Source: Dyella kyungheensis (GTDB lineage: Bacteria > Pseudomonadota > Gammaproteobacteria > Xanthomonadales > Rhodanobacteraceae). Taken from it: 64,000 nucleotides of DNA. The position numbers and the translations under genes are program-made. Within the stretch, counting starts at the first letter, position 1; each line of letters begins with the position of its first letter. Location of the stretch: the NCBI RefSeq assembly GCF_016905005.1, contig NZ_JADIKC010000005.1, positions 62,001 through 126,000 on the forward strand. Direction: 5' to 3'. Positions 36,900 through 46,682 of this stretch are shown here, piece by piece. The notes under the pieces were generated by a model, which was not told the origin of the DNA, ran no database searches, and saw only the letters and a list, made by a program, of their open reading frames with translations.

Positions 36900-37508
36900 A
36901 TGATCGACATTTCAGAACGCGCGCAACGGCACTTCCTGCGCCTGCTTTCCCAGCAGGGCATCGAGGGCCTGAGCATTCGCCTGCGCGTGACCTCGCCGGG
37001 TACGCCGGCGGCCAATTGCGAACTGGAGTTTGCCGAGCCCGATGAGTTGACCGGGCAGGAGTGGACCATCGTCTGCGATGGTTTCGACTTCAACGTGGAA
37101 GGTGACAGTGCACCCTGGCTGGAGGGTGCAAGCATCGATTTCGAACCGAACGCGACCGGCGGCCAGCTCAATATCCGTGCGCCGCGCATCAAGGGCGAGA
37201 TTCCGGGCGAACAAGCCGGCCTGATCGAACGCGTACGCTACGTGCTCGAAGCCGAAGTGAATCCGATGATCGCCTCGCATGGCGGCCGCGTGACCCTGCT
37301 GGAAGTGAACGCGAACGGCGTGGTGATCCTGCAGTTCGGCGGCGGTTGCCATGGCTGCGGCATGGTCGATGTGACGCTCAAGCACGGTATAGAAAAGACC
37401 CTGCGCGAACGCGTGCCGGAAATCACCGAGGTGCGCGATGCCACCGATCACAGTGGCGGCAGCAATCCGTACTACAGCAAGAAGGAAGGCCAGTCCGCGC
37501 TGGGCTGA
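36900..37508 (+). CDS. nfuA: Fe-S biogenesis protein NfuA
   Basis: A 202-residue iron-sulfur carrier. The N-terminal degenerate A-type scaffold (about 1-100) lacks its Cys set. The C-terminal Nfu domain has the cluster ligands C150 and C153 (GGGCHGCGMVDVTL). The dimer holds a 4Fe-4S cluster delivered to targets such as LipA and aconitase under stress. The ATG at 36900 is preceded by CTGGAG 6-11 bases upstream. A more upstream frame opening crosses the divergent phhB promoter and is not used. A bidirectional terminator follows 27 bases after the stop. Confidence 0.96.
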   Translation: MIDISERAQRHFLRLLSQQGIEGLSIRLRVTSPGTPAANCELEFAEPDELTGQEWTIVCDGFDFNVEGDSAPWLEGASIDFEPNATGGQLNIRAPRIKGEIPGEQAGLIERVRYVLEAEVNPMIASHGGRVTLLEVNANGVVILQFGGGCHGCGMVDVTLKHGIEKTLRERVPEITEVRDATDHSGGSNPYYSKKEGQSALG

Positions 37509-37535
37509 TCAACAGCCGTCTGGACGTCCAAAAGA

Positions 37536-37560
37536 AAAGGCCCGCATGATGCGGGCCTTT
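37536..37560. terminator. Bidirectional terminator between nfuA and cytochrome c gene
   Basis: AAAGGCCCGCA (37536-37546) pairs with TGCGGGCCTTT (37550-37560) around TGA, with A-rich sequence on the left and TTTCTGTTTT on the right. It serves nfuA and the convergent cytochrome pair. Confidence 0.88.
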
Positions 37561-37580
37561 CTGTTTTCCGGCGATGAGGC

Positions 37581-37934
37581 TTACTTGTCGCCCTGGATAT
37601 GGCCCTTCAGCGTATCGAGCTTGCTCGGCAGGCTGGAGAAGTAGGCGGCGACGTCCTGGATGTCCTGGTCGGACAACTGCGCCACGAAGCCCTTCATGAT
37701 GGCGTTGTCGCGCTGGCCGGTCTTGTACTCGTTGAGGGCCTGCTGCATGTACATGTTGTACTGGCCGGCCAGGCGCGGGTACTGCGGATCGATCGAGTTG
37801 CCGTCGGCGCCGTGGCAGGCGAAGCACGCCGCGGCCTTCTGCTTGCCGTTCTCGATATTGCCGGCGGCCAGCAGCTGGGTGGAAGCGAACGCCAGGACGG
37901 CGCCGAAGGAAAGCAGGGTGAGTGCACGATGCAT
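37581..37934 (-). CDS. Small periplasmic cytochrome c (class I)
   Basis: A 117-residue exported protein. The start at 37934 gives a signal peptide (MHRALTLLSFGAVLAFAS, cleavage near LLAAG, about residue 24). A single haem site CFACH lies near residue 38, with a probable axial Met in AIMKGF. The stretch ARLAGQYNMYMQQAL-like (here PRLAGQYNMYMQQAL) and the end SDQDIQDVAAYFSSL match the cytochrome c4/c553 group. It is likely an electron carrier to a terminal oxidase. It is the second of two tandem cytochrome genes (gap 17 bases), which together resemble the two halves of dihaem cytochrome c4. Confidence 0.92.
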   Translation of the reverse strand: MHRALTLLSFGAVLAFASTQLLAAGNIENGKQKAAACFACHGADGNSIDPQYPRLAGQYNMYMQQALNEYKTGQRDNAIMKGFVAQLSDQDIQDVAAYFSSLPSKLDTLKGHIQGDK

Positions 37935-37951
37935 GCGTTCGGGTCCTTGGC

Positions 37952-38275
37952 TTACTTGGCGAGGCTGGACAGGTAGGCGGCAATGTCCTGAATGTCCTGG
38001 TCGGACAGACTCTGCGCCTGGGCCATCATGGTCGGATGCTTGCGATCGCCGGCTTTGTATTCGTGCAGCGCAGTGACGATGTATTGCTCGTTCTGGCCGG
38101 CGATGCGCGGCACCGGATAGTTCGGGTACGCATTGGCGTAACCGGGTACACCATGGCAGCCATTGCACGTATAGATCAGCTTGCGTCCGGCAGCCTTGTC
38201 ACCCTCGGCATGCACGCTGGCGGTGGCGAAAAAAGCTGCGGCCACGGTCAGGCCAAGCAGTTGCAGTCGAGTCAT
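37952..38275 (-). CDS. Small periplasmic cytochrome c (class I), upstream copy
   Basis: A 107-residue exported monohaem cytochrome starting MTRLQLLGLTVAAAFFATAS at 38275. GGGGA lies 8 bases upstream, better placed than for two Met codons at 38281 and 38290. The signal peptide is cleaved near VHA-EGD. The haem site is CNGCH, with axial Met candidates in HPTMMAQ. The family end SDQDIQDIAAYLSSL is nearly identical to the downstream cytochrome, showing an old tandem duplication. Co-transcribed with it across a 17-base gap. Confidence 0.92.
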   Translation of the reverse strand: MTRLQLLGLTVAAAFFATASVHAEGDKAAGRKLIYTCNGCHGVPGYANAYPNYPVPRIAGQNEQYIVTALHEYKAGDRKHPTMMAQAQSLSDQDIQDIAAYLSSLAK

Positions 38276-38455
38276 CAGCATCGTCCCCACGATTCCGGCT
38301 GGTACATGGTGAAAGTCCCGGAAGTATAGTCGTAGCGTTCACGAACGGACAACATGTCGCAAGCCACTGATTCGCATCAGGGCAAGGCATCACAGTAAAG
38401 GGGCGGGCGCTTCGGCGAGCCTGCGCTGCGCAACGACTCACGCAAGGGACAAACC

Positions 38456-39616
38456 ATGAAAGAAGTGCTTGGGAAAGCGGGAAATCGCCGCGGATTGCGG
38501 ATGGCCGCCGCTGTTGCGATGGCCTTGGGCATGGCATGGAACAGCGCGCAGGCGCAGGCCGCACCCCCTGCGGCAGATTACCGCATCGTCGGCTACGTGG
38601 CCGACGCGCAACCGCTGCCGCCGGTGAGCGCGCGGAAGCTCGACGTCATCAACTATGCGTTTGCGCGGGTCGATGCCAAGGGAGAGGTGCAGTTTCCAAG
38701 CCCCGTCGCCGGACAGACGCTGGCGACCCTCACGGGGCTGCGCAAGATCAATCCCGACCTCAAGGTCGTCGTCTCCATCGGTGGCTGGGGGGCGGACTAT
38801 TTCTCCGACGTGGCGTTGACTGCCCAGACGCGTCAGCGCATGGCCGACGACGTGGCCGCGTTCATCGAAAAGTACGATGTGGATGGTGTGGATATCGATT
38901 GGGAATATCCCACGCTGGCCGGTCCCGGCATCAGCCACCGCCCCGAGGACAAACGCAATTTCAGCCTCTTGCTGGAGACGTTGCGCGCCCGCCTGGACAA
39001 GCTGGGCGCGGCCCATCACGGCCGCCACTACCTGGTGACCATCGCCGCGGCCGACGGCGAATTCGTGGCGGGCATCGAGCTTGAGCGTGCGTCGCGCTCG
39101 CTCGACTGGATCAACCTGATGACGTACGACTTCCACAACAGCCTCACCCCGACCACGGGGCATCATGCGGGTCTGCATCTGTCCGATGTCGCGCCTGCCG
39201 ATGATCGTGCGGGCGACAAGGCGGTGGCGCAGTTCCTTGCGGCGGGCGTGCCGGCGAAGAAGCTCAATCTCGGCGCGGCGTTCTACGGGCGCGAGTTCAG
39301 CGGAGTGGATCCGGCGCACGACGGCTTGCAGCAGAAGTATGCGAAGTACGCGGGCAGTCCGTCATGGCGGGAGCTGGTGGCGAGCTACATCGACAAGAAC
39401 GGCTATGTGCGGCATTGGGATGCGAAGGCGCAGGCGCCGTATCTGTGGAATGCGAAGACGCGCACATTCGTGACCTATGAAGATCCGCAGTCGCTGCGGG
39501 CGAAAGCGGCGTTCGTCAAGGCGAAGGGATTGGGTGGGGTGATGTATTGGGAGCAGAGCCTGGACCCCAACGAGGAACTGTTGGGCGTGCTCGATGAGGC
39601 ACTGGGTCATCATTGA
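38456..39616 (+). CDS. Secreted glycoside hydrolase family 18 (chitinase-like)
   Basis: A 386-residue exported enzyme. The signal peptide runs to about residue 35 (MAAAVAMALGMAWNSAQAQA). The GH18 barrel carries SIGGW (107-111) and the catalytic DGVDIDWEYP, with E150 as proton donor and complete DxxDxDxE spacing. Later family segments are INLMTYDFHNS and GVMYWEQSLD. It is predicted to hydrolyse chitin or chitooligosaccharides with substrate-assisted catalysis. No chitin-binding domain is attached, so it probably acts on soluble oligomers. GGGAC lies 8 bases before the start. A palindromic repeat follows. Confidence 0.92.
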   Translation: MKEVLGKAGNRRGLRMAAAVAMALGMAWNSAQAQAAPPAADYRIVGYVADAQPLPPVSARKLDVINYAFARVDAKGEVQFPSPVAGQTLATLTGLRKINPDLKVVVSIGGWGADYFSDVALTAQTRQRMADDVAAFIEKYDVDGVDIDWEYPTLAGPGISHRPEDKRNFSLLLETLRARLDKLGAAHHGRHYLVTIAAADGEFVAGIELERASRSLDWINLMTYDFHNSLTPTTGHHAGLHLSDVAPADDRAGDKAVAQFLAAGVPAKKLNLGAAFYGREFSGVDPAHDGLQQKYAKYAGSPSWRELVASYIDKNGYVRHWDAKAQAPYLWNAKTRTFVTYEDPQSLRAKAAFVKAKGLGGVMYWEQSLDPNEELLGVLDEALGHH

Positions 39617-39626
39617 GCGTTTTTAG

Positions 39627-39708
39627 TGTGGGAGCGCACCCTGTGCGCGACAAACCAACGGAGCGATACATTGCAGCGTTGCAGTCGCGCACAGGGTGCG
39701 CTCCCACA
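39627..39708. repeat. Intergenic palindromic repeat, copy B (complete)
   Basis: Two perfectly complementary 25-base arms (39627-39651 and 39684-39708; core GGGAGCGCACCCTGTGCGCG) flank a 32-base centre containing CGGAGCGATACATT. It lies between the GH18 and TraB genes, which converge on it. The structure could act as a terminator for both. Confidence 0.88.
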
Positions 39709-39741
39709 GTTAGACCGAGCAGGATTGTTTTGCCGCGGTGC

Positions 39742-40974
39742 TCAGAGCAAGCTCTTCACGATATGAATGCCGGCGGTGTATTCGCCGATGATCGTGCCCA
39801 GGCAGACCAGGAAGAAGTTGAGCAGGGTGCGGGCGACGCGGTTGCGCCACCAGCCGCGCCAGTGGCCGATGTCGTCGCGCAGGGTTTCGAAATCGGCCAC
39901 GCGCGGGCGGCGCACCCAGGCTTCGACCATCGCGCTGATGCCGCCGGAGGGAATGCCGGGACGGAACGGTTTGATCGGTCCGGCAACGAATGCGGCGAGC
40001 ACGCTCAACGGATGCGCGCCCGCGATGATGGCGCCGATGGCGGAGAAGCCGCCCGTGTAGAGCACCCAGTCGCGCAACGCAGCCGCGCCCAGAGATGGGT
40101 TGCGGTGGAAGGCGAAGCCGATGGCGACGAACACCGCCAGCACCAGGCCCAGGGCCAGCCATTTCGGCCATGCGGCCTTCGGTGGCGCCGCGGAGAGCGA
40201 TGCGGTTTCGACAGCGGGGTCGCCTTGCTGCGTGCGTAGTTGTTCGCACAGGCCCTTGAGGTGGCCGGCGCCGATCACCACCAGCACGCGGCGGCCTTCG
40301 CCGAAACCGGCTTGCGCGGCCTGTTCGCGCAGACGCGCGGCCATGTAGGCATCGCGTTCGGCAATCAGCGCGCGATAGAGCGGCGCCGAATTGGTGGCGA
40401 ACTCGCTGAAGGCGCTCTCGAGCATGTCGCCCTGCTTGAGTTTTTCGATCTCGACCTCCTGGATGTTCTCGCGTTCGAACACGCTGGCGATCAAGCCGCC
40501 CATCAAGCCGAAGCGCTGCCAGAAGCCCACGCTATGCCAGGCACGGCGCAGCGTGGTGCCCACCTCGCGATCCACCAGCCAAACCGGCACACCGCGCTGT
40601 TCGGCGCCATCCATGCCGGCCTTCATTTCCGCGCCGGGCTGGATGCCGTACTGCTCGGCAAGGCGCTTCTGGAACGAGGACAGCACCAGGCTGGCGGCGA
40701 CCATGCCGGCCTTGCCCTGGCGGATCACCTGGAACAAGTCCATCTGCTTGAACGCTTCCGGGTCGCGCATGCCCTGGGCTCGGCTGTCGCACAGTTCCAC
40801 CGCCACCGCGTCGAAGGTCTCGTGCGCAAGCAGCGCCTCCACCGCTTCGACGCTGGTGCGCGATACGTGCGCCGTGCCGATCACCACGTATTCCACGCCG
40901 TCGCGCATCACGCGCTCGATCGGTTGGTCGTGCAACACGGGCGGCAGGGAATCGGTGATGTCGGTCTGGATCAT
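39742..40974 (-). CDS. TraB/PrgY family membrane protein
   Basis: A 410-residue protein of the TraB/PrgY (pheromone-shutdown-like) family. The N-terminal soluble domain (about 1-270) has the two family motifs IGTAHVS near residue 32 and IGAGHLKG near residue 235, and a conserved GVPVWLVDREV. The C-terminal third holds four to five helices. In Enterococcus PrgY blocks pheromone signalling, and a related fold (TIKI) is a metal-dependent peptidase. A peptidase-like function here is only family inference. It lies downstream of aguB on the same strand (75-base gap). Confidence 0.88.
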   Translation of the reverse strand: MIQTDITDSLPPVLHDQPIERVMRDGVEYVVIGTAHVSRTSVEAVEALLAHETFDAVAVELCDSRAQGMRDPEAFKQMDLFQVIRQGKAGMVAASLVLSSFQKRLAEQYGIQPGAEMKAGMDGAEQRGVPVWLVDREVGTTLRRAWHSVGFWQRFGLMGGLIASVFERENIQEVEIEKLKQGDMLESAFSEFATNSAPLYRALIAERDAYMAARLREQAAQAGFGEGRRVLVVIGAGHLKGLCEQLRTQQGDPAVETASLSAAPPKAAWPKWLALGLVLAVFVAIGFAFHRNPSLGAAALRDWVLYTGGFSAIGAIIAGAHPLSVLAAFVAGPIKPFRPGIPSGGISAMVEAWVRRPRVADFETLRDDIGHWRGWWRNRVARTLLNFFLVCLGTIIGEYTAGIHIVKSLL

Positions 40975-41049
40975 GCGCGGTGTCGGTGTGGTGCAGGCAA
41001 AGACTGCATGGAGTGGCAGCGGCGCGAAGCTACTCGCGCCACATGGGTG

Positions 41050-41940
41050 TCAGTCGCGGAAACGCTTCAGCAGGTCGCTGTATGCGTCGATGCGGCGGTC
41101 GCGCAGGAACGGCCAGATGCGGCGTACGTGCTCGCTGCGCGCCATGTCGACTTCGGCGATCAACAGTGCACGACCGTCCGTGCCGGCCTGTGCCAGGAAT
41201 TCGCCCTGCGGACCGGCCACGAAGCTGGTGCCCCAGAACTGGATGCCGTTGGTGACGCCGGCCTTGTCGGCTTCGAAACCGGTGCGATTGCACGACAGCA
41301 GCGGCAACCCGTTCGCCACGGCGTGACCCCGCTGCACGGTGACCCAGGCTTCGCGTTGGCGATCCTTCTCGGCCTGGTCGTCCTGCGGGTCCCAGCCGAT
41401 GGCGGTGGGGTAGAGCAACAGGTCGGCGCCGGCCAGCGCCATCAAACGGGCGGCTTCCGGATACCACTGGTCCCAGCACACCAGCACGCCCAGGCGGCCC
41501 ACGGCAGTGTCGATCGGTTCGAAGCCGATGTCGCCCGGCGTGAAGTAGAACTTCTCATAGAACGCCGGATCGTCCGGGATGTGCATCTTGCGGTACTTGC
41601 CCGCGATGGCGGCCGAACGGTCGAACACCACGGCGGTGTTGTGATACAGCCCGGTGGCGCGCTTCTCGAACAACGAGGCGACCACCACCAGCTTCAGCTC
41701 CTCGGCCAGCTTGCCGATGCGCGCGGTGCTGGGTCCGGGGATGGTTTCGGCCAGGTCGAATTCGTCCACCGACTCGCGCTGGCAGAAGTACGGGCCGTTG
41801 TGCAGTTCCTGCAGCAGCACCAGTTCCACGCCCTGGGCCGCCGCCTCGCGCAGACCCGCCTCGATGGCGTCGAGATTGGCATCGCGGCTGCCGCGGTCGG
41901 TTTCCTGCAGCAGGGCGACTTTGAGGGTCTTGCGGGTCAT
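41050..41940 (-). CDS. aguB: N-carbamoylputrescine amidase
   Basis: A 296-residue nitrilase-superfamily enzyme hydrolysing N-carbamoylputrescine to putrescine, CO2 and ammonia. The Glu-Lys-Cys triad is visible: E45 (VLLQELHNGPYF), K118 (GKYRKMHIPDDP) and C155 (GVLVCWDQWYPE). The motifs match AguB rather than generic nitrilases, and aguA lies immediately upstream on the same strand (135-base gap). Together they form the two-step arginine-decarboxylase-linked route to putrescine. The gap between them contains an 8-bp hairpin (GGGCCAGT 42051-42058, ACTGGCCC 42063-42070). Confidence 0.96.
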   Translation of the reverse strand: MTRKTLKVALLQETDRGSRDANLDAIEAGLREAAAQGVELVLLQELHNGPYFCQRESVDEFDLAETIPGPSTARIGKLAEELKLVVVASLFEKRATGLYHNTAVVFDRSAAIAGKYRKMHIPDDPAFYEKFYFTPGDIGFEPIDTAVGRLGVLVCWDQWYPEAARLMALAGADLLLYPTAIGWDPQDDQAEKDRQREAWVTVQRGHAVANGLPLLSCNRTGFEADKAGVTNGIQFWGTSFVAGPQGEFLAQAGTDGRALLIAEVDMARSEHVRRIWPFLRDRRIDAYSDLLKRFRD

Positions 41941-42075
41941 CGGTGGGCTTCCAGAAAAAGGCTGCCGGGGAGCAGATCGCAGAGTCTAACGGATACGCCC
42001 GCCCGGCCCCGTGGCGGGGCGGGCGGCAATTCATCTATATGGTGGGTCTTGGGCCAGTTTCCACTGGCCCGGTCT

Positions 42076-43110
42076 TCAGACGATGCCGGCCGGCAACTGC
42101 ATGGTGATGCAGTGCAGGCTGCCGTTCTGCCAGATCAGCGGGCGGCAGGGCACCTGGACGATCTCGCGGCCTGGATGCGCTTCGCCGATGATGCGCGCGG
42201 CCTCGTCGTCGGCCGTGTCGCCATAGGCGGGCACCAGTACCGCATCGTTGACGATCAGGTAGTTCGCATAGGACGCCGCCAGGCGGCGGCCGTCGTCGAC
42301 GATCGGCTTGGCCCAGGGCAGGGGGTAAAGCGCATAGGGCTTGCCGCCGGGCGTGCGCAGCGCGGCGAGTTCTTCGCCCATGCGCTTGAGCTCGTCGTGG
42401 TGCGGGTCGCTGGCGTCGTCGCAGTCCTGGTAGACGATGCGCTCGCCTGGCGCGAAGCGGGCCAGCGTATCGATGTGCGCGTCGGTGTCGTCGCCTTCGA
42501 GGTAACCGTAGTCCAGCCACAGCACGCGCTGGGCATGCAGGCTGTCGCCGAGGATCTCGGTCATCTGCGCACGCGACTGTTCCGGATGGCGCTGGGTCAG
42601 GCAGCGCCAGGTGGTGAGCACGGTGCCCTCGCCATCGCTTTCGATGCCGCCGCCTTCCAGCGCCCAGTCGATGCGCTTGTGCTTGGCCTTGCCGAACACG
42701 CCGGCCTGCACCAGGCCGGCGATCAGCGCGTCGTCCTGCTCGGCGCCGAACTTGCCGCCCCAGCCGGTGAAGCGGAAATCGGTGAGCTGGTACTGGCCAC
42801 CGTCGCCGCTGAGCGTGATCGGGCCCGAGTCGCGCAGCCAGGTGTCGTCGTAGGGCAGTTCGACGAAGCGGATCTTGGACAGATCCACGCCTTCGCCGGT
42901 GAGCAGGGCCTGCACGCGCAGCCGCAATTCATTGTTCGCCACCACGATGATCAGCGACTGGAAGCGCGTCACGGCGGCGGCGAGCGCGACATACGTGGTT
43001 TCCACCTCGGCCAGGCGGTCGGCCCAATCGGTGCCGGCGTGCGGCCAGGCGATCAAAACGGCCGATTGCGGCTCCCATTCCGCCGGAAGGCGAAGGCTGT
43101 GGTCGATCAT
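42076..43110 (-). CDS. aguA: Agmatine deiminase
   Basis: A 344-residue pentein-fold enzyme converting agmatine to N-carbamoylputrescine and ammonia. The nucleophile is C334 in GSLHCITMQ near the C-terminus. Guanidinium-binding acidic residues appear in RDSGPI and EGGGIESDGEG, with the catalytic His in DDTDAHIDT. Length is slightly short (usual about 365). It precedes aguB, giving the complete agmatine to putrescine pathway. No arginine decarboxylase (speA) is visible in this window. Confidence 0.96.
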   Translation of the reverse strand: MIDHSLRLPAEWEPQSAVLIAWPHAGTDWADRLAEVETTYVALAAAVTRFQSLIIVVANNELRLRVQALLTGEGVDLSKIRFVELPYDDTWLRDSGPITLSGDGGQYQLTDFRFTGWGGKFGAEQDDALIAGLVQAGVFGKAKHKRIDWALEGGGIESDGEGTVLTTWRCLTQRHPEQSRAQMTEILGDSLHAQRVLWLDYGYLEGDDTDAHIDTLARFAPGERIVYQDCDDASDPHHDELKRMGEELAALRTPGGKPYALYPLPWAKPIVDDGRRLAASYANYLIVNDAVLVPAYGDTADDEAARIIGEAHPGREIVQVPCRPLIWQNGSLHCITMQLPAGIV

Positions 43111-43223
43111 CGTAGGCGGCTCTCTTGCAGCGGGGACAGTCGCCGTGGCCGCTAGGAACCCCAGGGCTGGCGATGAAGGGCGCAGAGTGTAAACGATGAG
43201 ACGTGACAGGGCGGAAAAGAGAA

Positions 43224-43249
43224 CGCGGCCCGTGTTTCCACGAGCCGCG
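43224..43249 (-). terminator. Terminator of the small secreted protein gene
   Basis: CGCGGC (43224-43229) with GCCGCG (43244-43249) and inner CGTG with CACG around TTTC, one mismatch. On the minus strand it runs into TTCTCTTTTCC. It lies 21 bases after the 43271 gene stop and before aguA. Confidence 0.78.
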
Positions 43250-43270
43250 CCGGTAGAACCTTCGCCTGGA

Positions 43271-43624
43271 TCAGTTGACCGAAGCGGGATTGGTGTTGTT
43301 GCCCGCCGGCGTGTTGAGCACCGCGTGGATCACGTGGCTCTTCTCGAAATACACGATGAAATGCGCGTAATCCCAGCGGTTGATCACCGGATGCTGGGCG
43401 CTGTCACCGCCGCGGGGCGAGAGCTTGCGCTGCGGAGCACCGTACTTTTTCTCCACGTCGGCCATGCTCATGCCGCGGCTGGGCAGGTCCATGCCCTTTT
43501 CCTGTTGCACGCGGTTGATGAGCAGGCTGTCCGCCGCGTGGGCGGCCATCGGTGCGCCGACGCTGGCGGCCAGCAGGGCGATGGACAGGCTGATGCTGAA
43601 CTTGCTGATTCCGTACTTGTTCAC
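43271..43624 (-). CDS. Conserved small exported protein of unknown function
   Basis: A 117-residue protein starting GTG at 43624 (preceded by GGAGAGGGG) with a signal peptide MNKYGISKFSISLSIALLAA (cleavage near AAHA-ADS). The mature part has the motif MADVEKKYGAPQRK followed by DSAQHPVINRWDYAHFIVYF. This is a small beta-rich fold reminiscent of outer-membrane-associated SmpA/BamE-like lipoproteins (the MxxVxxxxGxP signature), though there is no lipid-anchor Cys. Function unknown; such signatures usually indicate envelope assembly helpers. It is transcribed alone and ends at its own terminator. Confidence 0.72.
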   Translation of the reverse strand: MNKYGISKFSISLSIALLAASVGAPMAAHAADSLLINRVQQEKGMDLPSRGMSMADVEKKYGAPQRKLSPRGGDSAQHPVINRWDYAHFIVYFEKSHVIHAVLNTPAGNNTNPASVN

Positions 43625-43842
43625 GGTTCCCCTCTCCGCACAAGGCGTTGCCGCGTCGTTGTAGCAGAACTGCCGGGCCTTAGCCATGCGAATCTGCGGC
43701 GATTGCGACGGCGTGGGCATTCGCCATGAGGATTGGTGCGCGCTGCGGCTATCATGGTCGGCTGCGGGCGTTGCGCCCGGTCCCATGCGTCTGCCCTGTG
43801 CAGGCCATGCCACGGCACTGAACAGGCTTTAGGCTCTCCCTC

Positions 43843-45749
<1,907 letters not shown>

Positions 45750-45753
<4 letters not shown>

Positions 45754-46682
45754 GCGCAGCGATGAACGGTTCGGTTCACCACGCGATCGATGTCTGGCTG
45801 CCGAACCTCGCGCGCTTCGCGCCCGATCACCCGCTGCACGGCTTGTTGCGCAAAGCTGATCGCCTGGACGATGGCGAGCGCGGCTACATGGCCGGCCTTG
45901 CCGATCGTTTCGCTGTACCCAGCCCGCTGCCCGCCGGGGCGCTGACGCGTGAACTGATCGCGGGCGATGCCGGCGTCGAGCGGTGGCTGTGTGCCGATCC
46001 GGCCTGGGTGCAACCCGATCTCAACGGTGCACGTCTGTTGGCCTGTGGCCAGATGCAGTTGTCGATGCCGGAGGCGCAGGCGTTGGCCGAAACGCTGATG
46101 CCGCTGTTCGACGAAGCCGGCATGGCGCTGCAGGTGTCAGCGCCCGATCACTGGCACGTGCGTTTGCCGGCGGATGCGTCGGTGCCTGATTTCGCCGCGC
46201 CTGAGCAGGCGCTGGGCGAAGATCTTTACTATCACTTGCCGCAAGGCGTCGAAGGCCGTTCTTGGCGCATCCTGCTGAACGAGCTGCAGGTGATCCTGCA
46301 TCAGCATCCGCTCAATGCCGCCCGACGCGAGCGCGGCCTGCCGCCGGTCAATCACCTGTGGTTGTGGGGAGGCGGCGTGCTGCCGGCGTCCGTGCCCACC
46401 ACGCTCACCGGTGTCATTGGCGACGATCTTCTGTTGACGGCGTTGGCGAAGCGCGCGGGCATTCCGGTGATTGCGCGCACGGAGTCATCGGTGACGTCAG
46501 CAGCCCCGGGCATGCTCATCGATCTGCAGGACCTTCCGGTGGACGAGTTGGCCGCTCGTTGGACGCCGAGTCTGCTTGCGCTGGCAAAGCAGCACCCCGT
46601 ACAGCTCAGCTTCGCCAGTGGCGAGCGCTGGCTGCATCGTCCCTGGCATCGCCTGCGCTTCTGGCGCGGGAGCGGCCGGTGA
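45750..46682 (+). CDS. Uncharacterised conserved protein upstream of recJ
   Basis: A 310-residue cytosolic protein starting ATG at 45750, overlapping the ABC-F stop. Characteristic stretches are LWLWGGGVLPAS, DDLLLTALAKRAGIPVIART and WSRILLNELQ-like (here WRILLNELQVILHQHPLN). Homologues in Xanthomonadales are commonly named phosphoglycerate mutase-like, but I see no phosphatase His/Arg motif (RHG), so I do not adopt that function. It is coupled to both neighbours by 4-base overlaps. Co-expression with an ABC-F ATPase and RecJ might suggest a translation or DNA-repair link, which is only guilt by association. Confidence 0.78.
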
